Source: CAZPUI01 sp964415525 (lineage in GTDB: Bacteria > Acidobacteriota > Holophagae > Holophagales > Holophagaceae). From it: 17,289 nt of DNA. Made by a program: the position numbers and the translations under genes. Positions 7,167-14,360 of this stretch are shown here, one piece after another; position 1 is the first letter of the stretch; each line of letters opens with the position of its first letter. The notes beneath the pieces were generated by a model. It was not told the DNA's origin and searched no databases. It was given only the letters and a program-made list of their open reading frames with translations. The stretch covers positions 1-17,289 of the forward strand of contig CAYQAS010000094.1 of the NCBI GenBank assembly GCA_964415525.1, given 5' to 3'.

Positions 7167-8126
7167 ATGGAATGGCTCAAGCAAGCATCCACCGGCGCAC
7201 AGAAGTCCGATGCGGTCTTCTTCGTCGTCCTCGGCATCAGTGTCGTCATGCTCGTCTTCATCACGGCTCTGATGATCTACTTCGTCTTCCGCTACAGCCG
7301 GAAGCGTCATCCCAAGGCGGAGCAGATCCACGGCAACAACACGCTGGAAGTCGTCTGGACCGCCATCCCCCTGGCGGTGTTCCTGGCGATCTTCTACTAC
7401 GGCTGGACCAACTACAGCTACATGACCAACGCCCCGCGGGATTCCATGGTGGTGAAGGTCACGGGACGGCAGTGGAGCTGGGGCTTCCAGTACCCCAACG
7501 GCCGCACCACGAACGCCCTCTACGCGCCCCTCGGCAAACCCATCAAGCTCGAGGTGAAGTCCGTCGATGTCATCCACGGCTTCTTCATCCCAGCCTTCCG
7601 CCTCAAGATCGACGCCCTGCCCGGCCGCGCCACCACCACATGGTTCGAGGCCACCCAGCTCGGCTCCTATGACGTGCAGTGCACGGTGATCTGCGGCGTG
7701 CAGCACGCTGTGATGCTCGCCAAGGTCGTGGTGGTGCCGGAGGAGGAGTTCAAGGCCTGGTATTTCGGTCCTGAAGGCACCCCCGAACCCGGAAAGCAGT
7801 ACCTGCTCCACGGACAGAACACACCCGTGAACGTGAAGACCCCCGAAGGGGTGGAACTCCTGCGCGCAAAGGGTTGCCTCGCCTGCCACAGCACCGACGG
7901 CAAGCCCATGGTGGGTCCCACCTTCAAGGGCATGGTCGGCATCACCCACGAGGTGATTACCAATGGCTCGCCCCGCATCGTCACCGTGGATGCCGCCCAC
8001 CTCCGCAAATCCATCCAGAACCCGACAGCGGATGTCGTGAAAGGTTATCCTCCCGCGATGCCCGCCATCGCGCTGAGCGCCAAGGAACTGGATGAAGTGG
8101 TCGGGACCATCCAGAAACTGAAGTAG
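7167..8126 (+). CDS. coxB: Cytochrome c oxidase subunit II with fused cytochrome c domain (caa3)
   Basis: A 319-residue protein. Two membrane helices at about 17-42 and 61-82 form the hairpin; TGRQWSWGFQYP at 99-110 opens the CuA cupredoxin domain. CuA ligands are His137 (DVIHGFF), Cys172, Cys176, His180 and Met183 in CTVICGVQHAVM. The position that is usually Glu between the two Cys is Val174. A C-terminal cytochrome c domain holds CLACH at 237-241 and a probable Met ligand at 298 (PPAMPA). It receives electrons through haem c and CuA and passes them to subunit I. GGGGA at 7156-7160 precedes the ATG. It is the last gene of the + strand run; a strong hairpin follows. Placing subunit II last, after I, III and IV, is less common than a coxB-first order. 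Part of this gene is duplicated at 9204-9545. Confidence 0.96.
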   Translation: MEWLKQASTGAQKSDAVFFVVLGISVVMLVFITALMIYFVFRYSRKRHPKAEQIHGNNTLEVVWTAIPLAVFLAIFYYGWTNYSYMTNAPRDSMVVKVTGRQWSWGFQYPNGRTTNALYAPLGKPIKLEVKSVDVIHGFFIPAFRLKIDALPGRATTTWFEATQLGSYDVQCTVICGVQHAVMLAKVVVVPEEEFKAWYFGPEGTPEPGKQYLLHGQNTPVNVKTPEGVELLRAKGCLACHSTDGKPMVGPTFKGMVGITHEVITNGSPRIVTVDAAHLRKSIQNPTADVVKGYPPAMPAIALSAKELDEVVGTIQKLK

Positions 8127-8137
8127 GAAGCTATCAG

Positions 8138-8180
8138 CCGAAAGAGGAACCCCCGGGCTGCCCGGGGGTTCGTCTTTCGG
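8138..8180. terminator. Strong hairpin between convergent genes, probable bidirectional terminator
   Basis: Two 20-base arms (8138-8157 and 8161-8180) pair at 19 of 20 positions around a three-base loop. The core is AACCCCCGGG against CCCGGGGGTT. It starts 11 bases after the coxB stop and lies in the gap to the convergent cupredoxin gene that ends at 8233, so it could stop both transcripts. There is no long T-run on either side, so it is not a textbook intrinsic terminator. Confidence 0.8.
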
Positions 8181-8232
8181 CCGCGGAACGACCAACTGTT
8201 TGGTATTTGCAGCTATTGGAAGGCCATTCCCA

Positions 8233-8937
8233 TTAGGGATTCACCGTGATGGTTCCCGTCATGCCCATGCCGCAATGAACAGAGCAGTAGTAGGTATAGG
8301 TTCCAGGTTCGGTGAACTTGTAAGAGAAGGAGGCATTACCAGCCTTGACCCCGCTATCGAACAGGCCGTTGGGGGTGCAGGCAGTGCCTGACGTCACGCT
8401 ATGACTTTCACTGTATGCGGAGGCTTCCCACTGCCAAGTAACCGTCTGCCCGACCCTGATCGTGAGCGTATCGGGTGAAAAGGTCATCGACCCACTGGGT
8501 GCCACCTGAATGACGGTATTGCGAGCGTTTACGGCGATGGTGCCCGTCATTCCCATGGCGCAGTGGGGTCCGCAGAAGTAGGGGTAGGTTCCCGGCGTCG
8601 GGAATGTGTGGGTGAAAGTTGCTCCTGCACCCAGAACTCCGCTATTGAACAAGGCATCACTCGTGCAGCCGGTGCCGGAATCCACACTGTGGCCTGAACC
8701 AATCCACTGCCAAGTGACCGTCTCGCCCGCAGCCAGGGTAAGCAGGCTTGGGGAGAACGCCATGGAGCCCCCGGGATCCACCAGAACCGCATTGGGCACC
8801 GGTGGCGGCACGAAACTGGGAGCCGAGGCAGTGCTGCCACCACCGCCGCCTCCACAACCAACCAGGAAAATGGTTGGGATGAGCATGCTAAGGACGCCAA
8901 CCCTCTTGAACCAGGGAGTGGTGCGGTTGATCCCCAT
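8233..8937 (-). CDS. Lipoprotein with two tandem cupredoxin (plastocyanin-like) domains
   Basis: A 234-residue protein. Residues about 1-28 form a lipoprotein signal ending in the lipobox LVGC, followed by six Gly and a Pro-rich spacer. Two similar blue-copper domains follow. Each starts with GSM(A/T)FSP and carries TVTWQW, a first His (GHSVDSG; SHSVTSG) and the C-terminal site Cys-x2-His-x4-Met (YFCGPHCAMGM; YYCSVHCGMGM). Both type-1 copper sites therefore look complete. A pair of Cys-containing loops (GTGCTSDALFNSG; GTACTPNGLFDSG) recurs in both. The frame extends upstream to 8967, but ATG 8937 is chosen because GGAGGT (8943-8948) lies five bases before it and the lipoprotein signal then has normal length. 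It probably acts as a periplasmic electron or copper carrier. It is convergent with coxB and next to a coxB fragment. Its partner is not known. Confidence 0.9.
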   Translation of the reverse strand: MGINRTTPWFKRVGVLSMLIPTIFLVGCGGGGGGSTASAPSFVPPPVPNAVLVDPGGSMAFSPSLLTLAAGETVTWQWIGSGHSVDSGTGCTSDALFNSGVLGAGATFTHTFPTPGTYPYFCGPHCAMGMTGTIAVNARNTVIQVAPSGSMTFSPDTLTIRVGQTVTWQWEASAYSESHSVTSGTACTPNGLFDSGVKAGNASFSYKFTEPGTYTYYCSVHCGMGMTGTITVNP

Positions 8938-9039
8938 GGGGCACCTCCGGGTGAGTGGGACAGGCATTGAGATGCCTTCTCATCTTTGTCGTGACGGATT
9001 TTTCCATTTGGCCACTTTTGTTTTCAGTCGCCCATGGTC

Positions 9040-9045
9040 ATTATA
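9040..9045 (-). promoter_or_regulatory. Possible -10 box for the cupredoxin gene
   Basis: Read on the minus strand, a perfect TATAAT occurs here, about 100 bases upstream of the chosen start at 8937, in an unusually AT-rich stretch. No good -35 match sits 16-18 bases further upstream, so this is a weak prediction. The rest of 8949-9203 holds no convincing gene. Confidence 0.35.
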
Positions 9046-9203
9046 ATTCGTTAAATACTTTTCGCTATGGACCGGACCAGCGGTCGAATCACTTCGGTGG
9101 CGTAAAATGGAGTGAGCACCCCTCAATCCATTTCACGCTCAGCCTCAGATGCCATGAAGGGTTACCAGCCCAACTCGGGGACTTCCATTCCGGCTGTTCC
9201 GAT

Positions 9204-9548
9204 GGCCGCAGCACGAATGCCCTCTACGCGCCCCTCGGCAAGCCCATCAAACTCGAGGTGAAGTCCGTCGATGTGATCCACGGCTTCTTCATCCCAGCCT
9301 TCCGCCTCAAGATCGACGCCCTGCCTGGCCGCGCCACCACCACCTGGTTCGAGGCCACCCAGCTCGGCTCCTATGACCTGCAGTGCACGGTGATCTGCGG
9401 CGTGCAGCACGCCGTGATGCTCGCCAAGGTCGTTGTGGTGCCGGAGGAGGAGTTCAAAGCCTGGTATTTCGGTCCTGAAGGCACCCCCGAACCCGGAAAG
9501 CAGTACCTGCTCCACGGACAGAACACACCCGTGAACGTGAAGACCTGA
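9204..9548 (+). pseudogene. Partial duplicate of coxB: CuA domain only
   Basis: Bases 9204-9545 match coxB 7500-7841 at 331 of 342 positions (11 mismatches counted by eye, no gaps). The copy encodes coxB residues 112-225, starting just after the QWSWGFQYP strand. It keeps every CuA ligand (VIHGFF and CTVICGVQHAVM) and ends in TGA exactly where the cytochrome c domain of coxB would begin. Nine differences are silent and two change residues (Thr to Ser, Val to Leu). The membrane hairpin and haem domain are missing. The frame stays open upstream to a GTG at 8955, giving 197 residues with a hydrophobic start, but that region overlaps the neighbour's leader and has no convincing ribosome site. Most likely a duplication remnant; an expressed stand-alone CuA protein cannot be excluded. 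Confidence 0.85.
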
Positions 9549-9563
9549 AATAAACAACCAGCT

Positions 9564-11798
9564 TCAATGTCCCCGCTCGATGCGGTAGTTTCCCTGTGCG
9601 CCTTTCGGGCGATAGGTGACCAGGACGCAGGAATGCTGTTGGTCCGTGGGATTCCGCAGTAAGAGGTCCTTTGTCGAGGTCGTCGGCACCATCATGAACA
9701 TCTGGAGACCGAATTGGCCATTTGGAAGGTACTCGCGGTCCAGTTGGCCAGAGGGCTGAAGGGTGGCATTGGCTTCCTCAACGGCTTGAATCCACGGCGC
9801 CGCAGACTCCCCGGGCCAGACCAGGGCTTCAAGGTGCACCCATCGCCCCTCTGTCACGCGAAAGCGTGCAGTCTCCCCGGCTTCCAGCTTCACTTCCATA
9901 CAGCGAAGTTCCGAAAGCTCCTCAACCCCCAGGATTTCGAGAGAACTCTGCCAGACCAGGGATGTCTGCTCTCCTGAACGTTTAAACGTGGGCTGCTGAC
10001 CCTGCCACAAACGGTTCAGTCCCTGCGCCTGCTTGCGCCCCACCTCCGTCGGTCCCGTCCAGCTCTGTGGAGGCATTCGTTCCACTGGAACCTCGGGAAC
10101 GATCTTCTGCGCGGAGTCGACTAGGGGTGTCACCGCTCTGCGCAGGTGGTACGGCGTCTTCGCCGGGCCCGTCACCAGGATCACGACTGACTGGGGTATC
10201 CCCGAGGCATTCCGCAGCAGCAGCCGTGGCCCCTGTGTGGGCTGGGGCAAATGATAGCTCGCGCCGATCAGCGTCTGCAGTCGGTAGGCGTTCAGCACGA
10301 AGAACTCGTCCTGCTTCGTATTTGATGTTCCATGAACGGTAATGGTGGTCAGCGTAGATGCAGGCAGGCTCACCCGCACCAAACGGCGCCGGTATTGGCT
10401 CGGTATGGGCCAGTGGGTAAAGGCATACGGCCCGGACTCGTCAGACCGCCCGAACAAGGTCGCCAGGGTATTGCTTCCACCGGGTAGTTGCGGGGCGTTC
10501 AATTCCTCCTCGTTTCCGTCCCACCGGTCGATGGGCACATCGAAGAGCTTCTGGAAGGGCAGCCCCAGGGCTGAGATGGATACCTTACGCGGCGTCACAG
10601 CGCTTGTGGTTGCCTGAATGGGCGAAGACAGGGGATAAGGCAATGGCTGAAAGGTATCCAGCCCAGTCGAAGGGATAAGGACCTTCGCTGCGACAGGCTC
10701 CAGGATTCCCGATTCTGGGTTGGACACCGCGGCAACTGGCCTTTCGGTTTCACATGTTGGGGCGTTGGCAATCCCCGCTGTCAGGCCTCGGAATTCCATG
10801 CCCACTCGTTGCCCAGTCGTTCCCACCACGACCTGGGCGATGGCCTCCCGTACCACGGGTTGGCTTGCCAGAAGGGCACTCGCTGAGATCGCTAGTAAGA
10901 AGGAAAAGGCGGGAGAAGGCAGCGAGACAGGTCCAGGATCGCGTTTCAGAATTCGCATGATGCGTTCCATGAGGTCACCTCCCGCCAGGGCGGGTGAGGC
11001 CGACTCGCGCAAGGCGTCGAGCCGGGAGAGGGTTCGGGCGAAGAGGACGGGGTCGCCACAGGCCTGGACGGCGAAGGCGTCGCAGCAGTGTTCCCGCTCC
11101 GCAGACACACGGTGCGAGAGCCACCACGTCACGGGGTGGTAGTAGAGCAGCGTCTCGATCAGGGTCTGCAGCCCGATCACGAGGACGTCGAAACGGCGGA
11201 TGTGGGCCAGTTCATGGGCCAGCACCGCCCGCAGCGCCACGGGGTCCATCGATGCGATGAATCCCAGGGGCACCAAGATCGCAGGGTTGAGGAGTCCGTG
11301 GACGAAGGGACCGCGGACCTTGGCGGATTCCAGCAGCCGCACCTCGGCACGGATGCCCAGGGACTGTCGAAGTTGGTCAACCATTTCGCAGCTCTGGACA
11401 TCAATCACCTCCAGGGCCTGACGGCCCAGACGTCGCAGCCAGAGCCAGCTTCCGAGCGCCCGAACACCGAGACCCAGGGATCCCAGGCCCCAGAGAACGA
11501 GCAGCAGCGGCAGCCACTGCACAACGAGGGATCGGAAACCCATCAGCAGGCGGAAGGTCGCAGTGGCTGCCACCGCCGGGGACACCGGTCCCGCTGAAAC
11601 GCCCTGCACCAGCAGCGTCAGTCCAGGCAAGGCGAGGCAACCCGAAAGAAAGAGACAGGCCGCGGCGTAGCGCACCTCCGGCTGTTTCCGGCGGAGCAGG
11701 GTCAGGACGATCCAGGCCACCAGCCCCAGCAGGCCACCCTGCCAGAGGAAGTGCACCAGGGTCCAGGCGAGGCGGGTGGCCAAGGTCGACTCGCTCAT
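9564..11798 (-). CDS. BlaR1/MecR1-like M56 membrane metalloprotease with novel C-terminal region
   Basis: A 744-residue protein. Membrane helices lie near 11-35, 45-66 and 90-115, followed by a cytoplasmic M56 peptidase domain. Its zinc site is HELAH at 195-199 with a third ligand in EREHCCD (234-240). A helix at about 296-314 leads to roughly 430 residues probably outside the membrane. BlaR1-type proteins sense a signal outside and cleave a BlaI-type repressor. This one lacks any penicillin-binding sensor motif that I can see. Its outer part instead contains two similar segments, PRLLLRNASGIPQSVVILVT (524-543) and KDLLLRNPTDQQHSCVLVTY (710-729), probably paired beta domains. The start ATG overlaps the blaI stop (ATGA), so the pair is co-translated. 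Sensor ligand and target genes are unknown. Confidence 0.88.
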   Translation of the reverse strand: MSESTLATRLAWTLVHFLWQGGLLGLVAWIVLTLLRRKQPEVRYAAACLFLSGCLALPGLTLLVQGVSAGPVSPAVAATATFRLLMGFRSLVVQWLPLLLVLWGLGSLGLGVRALGSWLWLRRLGRQALEVIDVQSCEMVDQLRQSLGIRAEVRLLESAKVRGPFVHGLLNPAILVPLGFIASMDPVALRAVLAHELAHIRRFDVLVIGLQTLIETLLYYHPVTWWLSHRVSAEREHCCDAFAVQACGDPVLFARTLSRLDALRESASPALAGGDLMERIMRILKRDPGPVSLPSPAFSFLLAISASALLASQPVVREAIAQVVVGTTGQRVGMEFRGLTAGIANAPTCETERPVAAVSNPESGILEPVAAKVLIPSTGLDTFQPLPYPLSSPIQATTSAVTPRKVSISALGLPFQKLFDVPIDRWDGNEEELNAPQLPGGSNTLATLFGRSDESGPYAFTHWPIPSQYRRRLVRVSLPASTLTTITVHGTSNTKQDEFFVLNAYRLQTLIGASYHLPQPTQGPRLLLRNASGIPQSVVILVTGPAKTPYHLRRAVTPLVDSAQKIVPEVPVERMPPQSWTGPTEVGRKQAQGLNRLWQGQQPTFKRSGEQTSLVWQSSLEILGVEELSELRCMEVKLEAGETARFRVTEGRWVHLEALVWPGESAAPWIQAVEEANATLQPSGQLDREYLPNGQFGLQMFMMVPTTSTKDLLLRNPTDQQHSCVLVTYRPKGAQGNYRIERGH

Positions 11799-12184
11799 GA
11801 ATGATCCTTCTCGGCTTGATCCAGCATCCGGGCGATGGCCTCTCGGTCCTCGGGCCTCATCCGCCCGCGCGTGAGGGCGGCGGAGAGCATCTCCAGCGCA
11901 TTTCCGCCGAAGGCCCGCTCCAGCAAGTCATCGACCAGAGAGCCCTGCACCTCGCCTCGGGCCTGAACCGGTCGGTAGACGTGGGAGCGATCCGCGTCGT
12001 CCCGCTCCAGCAGCCCCTTGTCCACCATCAACTGCATCATCCGCAGCACGGCCTGGTAGCTGAGCTCCTCCTTGGCGGGCGCCATGGCCTCGAAGACCTG
12101 CCGCACCGTGGCCGGACCCAAATCCCAGAGGACCCGCAGGATGGCGAGTTCCGTGTCGGTAGGGCGGTTCAAGGGTTTGCGCAT
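11795..12184 (-). CDS. blaI: BlaI/MecI-family transcriptional repressor
   Basis: A 129-residue winged-helix repressor. Family features are LNRPTDTELAILRVLWDLGP at the start, ATVRQVFEAM, then LSYQAVLRMMQLMVDKGLLE with DRSHVYRP, and a C-terminal dimerisation and cleavage region (LVDDLLERAFGGNALEML). Such repressors bind palindromes as dimers and are inactivated when the partner M56 protease is triggered. The frame continues upstream to 12211. ATG 12184 is preferred because AAGGTG lies seven bases before it and the protein then begins at the usual place (MRKPLNRP). It overlaps the M56 gene downstream by ATGA. An 18-base perfect palindrome and a sigma-70-like promoter lie 34-64 bases upstream, which suggests self-repression. 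The symbol denotes the family; no lactamase gene is in the window. Confidence 0.92.
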   Translation of the reverse strand: MRKPLNRPTDTELAILRVLWDLGPATVRQVFEAMAPAKEELSYQAVLRMMQLMVDKGLLERDDADRSHVYRPVQARGEVQGSLVDDLLERAFGGNALEMLSAALTRGRMRPEDREAIARMLDQAEKDHS

Positions 12185-12217
12185 GAAGGCACCTTGGGAT
12201 GAACATTGCAAGTAGAC

Positions 12218-12235
12218 ATAAACATATATGTTTAT
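12218..12235. promoter_or_regulatory. Palindromic operator, probable BlaI binding site
   Basis: ATAAACATATATGTTTAT is a perfect 18-base palindrome in an AT-rich island in the gap between blaI and the divergent prenyltransferase gene. It resembles the paired ACA/TGT half-sites bound by BlaI/MecI repressors. It covers the -10 box and part of the spacer of the predicted blaI promoter, the position expected for autorepression. Confidence 0.8.
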
Positions 12236-12248
12236 TTTGGGCCGTCAA
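12221..12248 (-). promoter_or_regulatory. Predicted sigma-70-like promoter of blaI-M56 operon
   Basis: On the minus strand, TTGACG (12243-12248) and TATGTT (12221-12226) are separated by 16 bases. The -10 box lies inside the palindrome at 12218-12235, and the start codon is about 37 bases downstream of it. Both boxes are near-consensus, not perfect. Confidence 0.6.
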
Positions 12249-12364
12249 GAGCCCTCTGCAAAAACCCGCCTGTTCCATGAAATCGTCCGGAGTTTCGTCG
12301 AGAAACGGATCCTGGGCGCGGTGTACCCCGAGGACCGTGCATCCAAGAGCTCGGAGCCCGAACC

Positions 12365-13267
12365 ATGCCCGCAAACGCTTGCTACGCTGATGCCATGCCC
12401 GCCGAGCCCAGCCTCCTCGCCGATCTCGCGACCTTGACCAAGGTTCGCATCTCCGCGGCCTCGAGTTTCACCGCCGCTGCGGGCTACATCGCCTTTGCTC
12501 GAATGGTGCGTCCGGATCTGGCCTTCCTCTTGCTCGGTACGGTGTTGCTGGCCATGGGGTCGAGTGCGCTGAACGAGGTGCAGGAGCGGGTCCACGACGC
12601 CCGCATGCCCCGCACTGCCCGTCGGCCGATTCCACGTGGTGCCTTTACGCCCGGGGCCGCGGCCACCCTCGCCTTCGCCTTGGCCGCCGCGGGCTTCGGC
12701 ACGCTCTACCTCAGCCACGGTTGGCCCACGGCGCTGCTGGGATTGCTGGCCCTCGGCTGGTACAACGGCCTCTACACGCCGCTCAAGCGCATCACGGCCT
12801 TCGCCGTGGTTCCCGGCTCCCTCATCGGCAGCCTGCCCCCCGCGATGGGTTGGGTGGCCGCAGGCGGAAATCTCTCGGACCCGCCCTTCCTCGCCCTGGG
12901 CTTCGTCCTCTTCATCTGGCAGGTGCCCCACTTCTGGCTGCTCCAGGCGCTCCACGCCGAGGGCTACAGCGAGGGCGGTTTCCCCACCCTGAAGGACCAG
13001 CTCAGCCCGGATCAGGTGCACCGGCTCATCTTCACGTGGATGGCCGCCACCGCCGCCTCCACGGGACTCCTGGTCGCCTTCCGCACCGTGAGCAGCACCC
13101 CGGCCCTGGTGATGGGCTGTGCCGCGGCCCTCTGGCTGGTGGTGCGTGGCATCCGCTTCCTGCGGGCGCCTGCGGACACGCCGGGGCTCTACCGCCGCAC
13201 GTTCATGGACATCAATGTGTATGCCCTCGGGCTGATCGTTGCCGCCTGTCTGGATCCCTGGATGTAG
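12365..13267 (+). CDS. ctaB: UbiA-family prenyltransferase, haem O synthase-like (protoheme IX farnesyltransferase)
   Basis: A 300-residue protein with about eight or nine predicted membrane helices. Haem O synthase features are TKVRIS near the start, a first metal/pyrophosphate region with N70, E74, D78 and MPRTARRPIP, then WYNGLYTPLKR (132-142), LPPAMGW, and WQVPHFWLL (185-193). The family would attach a farnesyl group to haem b to give haem O, the precursor of haem A used by the caa3 oxidase. Several positions depart from usual CtaB proteins: Glu replaces the first Asp of NxxxD, the Asn after the LKRxT motif is absent, and Glu199 stands where DY is usual. ATG 12365 has GGAG eight bases upstream; ATG 12395 is an alternative without one. 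It is divergent from blaI. A related UbiA activity remains possible. Confidence 0.82.
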   Translation: MPANACYADAMPAEPSLLADLATLTKVRISAASSFTAAAGYIAFARMVRPDLAFLLLGTVLLAMGSSALNEVQERVHDARMPRTARRPIPRGAFTPGAAATLAFALAAAGFGTLYLSHGWPTALLGLLALGWYNGLYTPLKRITAFAVVPGSLIGSLPPAMGWVAAGGNLSDPPFLALGFVLFIWQVPHFWLLQALHAEGYSEGGFPTLKDQLSPDQVHRLIFTWMAATAASTGLLVAFRTVSSTPALVMGCAAALWLVVRGIRFLRAPADTPGLYRRTFMDINVYALGLIVAACLDPWM

Positions 13268-13322
13268 CGATGGGTGGTTTCACCCTTCCCGACCTGGGCT
13301 GGCGGGCCGAGCGCCTGGCCTG

Positions 13323-13519
13323 ACGGAGCTGCCGGAACTGTAGCGCTTGAAGGATGACACGGAGGACGACTTCGCCCGCGTGGAGGGCCAACCCGCCGCT
13401 CCGGACTTCGCGGCTAGGAGTGGGAGGCCCTGGGCTTCACCTACGTGCGAGAGGTCGCGGACCGCATCATCGGGCAGAAGACACTCCGGCTGCGGGTGCT
13501 GCGGAAACCGCTGCACTGA
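13323..13519 (+). pseudogene. Possible decayed 3' end of an unrecognised gene
   Basis: Between ctaB and the convergent hydrolase, two adjoining + strand stretches read like protein but are broken. Frame 13323 reads TELPEL, a TAG at 13341-13343, then RLKDDTEDDFARVEGQPAAP. The next frame, from 13418, reads EWEALGFTYVREVADRIIGQ and on to a TGA at 13517-13519. One nonsense change and one frameshift would join them. No family is recognised, and the end overlaps the hydrolase gene by about 50 bases. This could be chance coding in GC-rich DNA. Confidence 0.3.
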
Positions 13520-14324
13520 CCTCGTCCAGGAAGGCCTTCAGGGCACCCGCCAGGGGCTCGGCCGTGAACGCGAGGTCGTTGTGCCCGGCCCCGGGTACGG
13601 TGACGAGGCGCTTGCGGACGCTTCCGGCGGCATCGTGCATGTGCTGGCTGCAGATGGGGCGCATGAGGGTGTCGGCATCGCCCTGGAGCAGGAGTAGCGG
13701 TGCCTTCACCCGAGGCATTTCCTGGAGGGGCTGGGTGAGCCGGGCCATCTCCTCGCTCACCTTGAGGCGAACGAAAGGACGGGCAAACCAGGGCACCAGC
13801 TGCTTGGCGGCGGGAATCATGTCTTCGTAAGCACTGAAGGGGGCTGCCAGCACGAGCCCTGCCACGGGGCGATGCGCGGCAAGGTGCACGGCACTCCAGG
13901 TGCCGATGGAATAGCTGAAGGCCACCGTGGGCAGATCGCCGCGCTGAGCAACCGTGGCGTCATAGATGCGCAGGGCATCCGCCTGCAGGAAGCTCAGTCC
14001 AGGGGTTCCGTCACTGCCGCCATTTCCCCGGTAATCCACACAGATCACGTTCGCCCGAAGCAGCTCGGCGAGCCCCATGAGCCGGGTGGACGTGCGGACC
14101 ACCTGCTCGCCGTTGCCGGTGAATTAGAGGACATTGGCCCGAGCCTCCGGGTGGCGCAGGATCCAGCCCCGGAGCTGGCCGCGTTCCACGGCAATCTCCA
14201 GGTTCTGGCGGGTGATGCGATCCGAATAGACCGGCGTCTTTCGGACCGGGAAGAGGTCCCGTTCCTGAACCACGTGGGTGCAGCCAAGGGTCGTCAGAAG
14301 CAGGGCAGGGGCCAACTTGCGCAT
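13467..14324 (-). pseudogene. Alpha/beta hydrolase lipoprotein interrupted by an in-frame TAA
   Basis: Read in one frame from ATG 14324 this gives 285 codons with a single stop, TAA at 14124-14126 (codon 67). GGAGGT stands eight bases before the ATG, and residues 1-15 form a lipoprotein-like signal ending LTTLGC. The stop falls inside the strand and oxyanion region VL-stop-FTGNGEQ, where related hydrolases have Tyr (LYFHGNG type), so one base change from TAC or TAT explains it. Everything downstream is intact: DYRGNGGSDG, the nucleophile Ser139 in FSYSIG (first Gly of GxSxG is Ser), acid Asp218 (GDADTL) and His248 (GAGHND). A truncated restart from GTG 14102 would lack the oxyanion strand. 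Either a very recent pseudogene or a base-call error. The substrate is unknown. Confidence 0.85.
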
Positions 14325-14360
14325 CAAAAAGCACCTCCGCAAATCTCAATGGACGCATGA

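Noticed and set aside
6756..8195. 479-residue minus-strand frame across coxC-coxD-coxB
   Set aside because: It spans three well-supported + strand genes and their gaps and shows no domain or ribosome site.
8955..9203. N-terminal extension of the CuA fragment as a real leader peptide
   Set aside because: The GTG start overlaps the neighbour's upstream region, no ribosome site is visible and the sequence lacks family likeness; it was kept only as a remote possibility.
12245..13021. 258-residue minus-strand frame opposite ctaB
   Set aside because: Low-complexity Gly/Glu/Arg composition and no motif; ctaB on the + strand has clear helices and family motifs.
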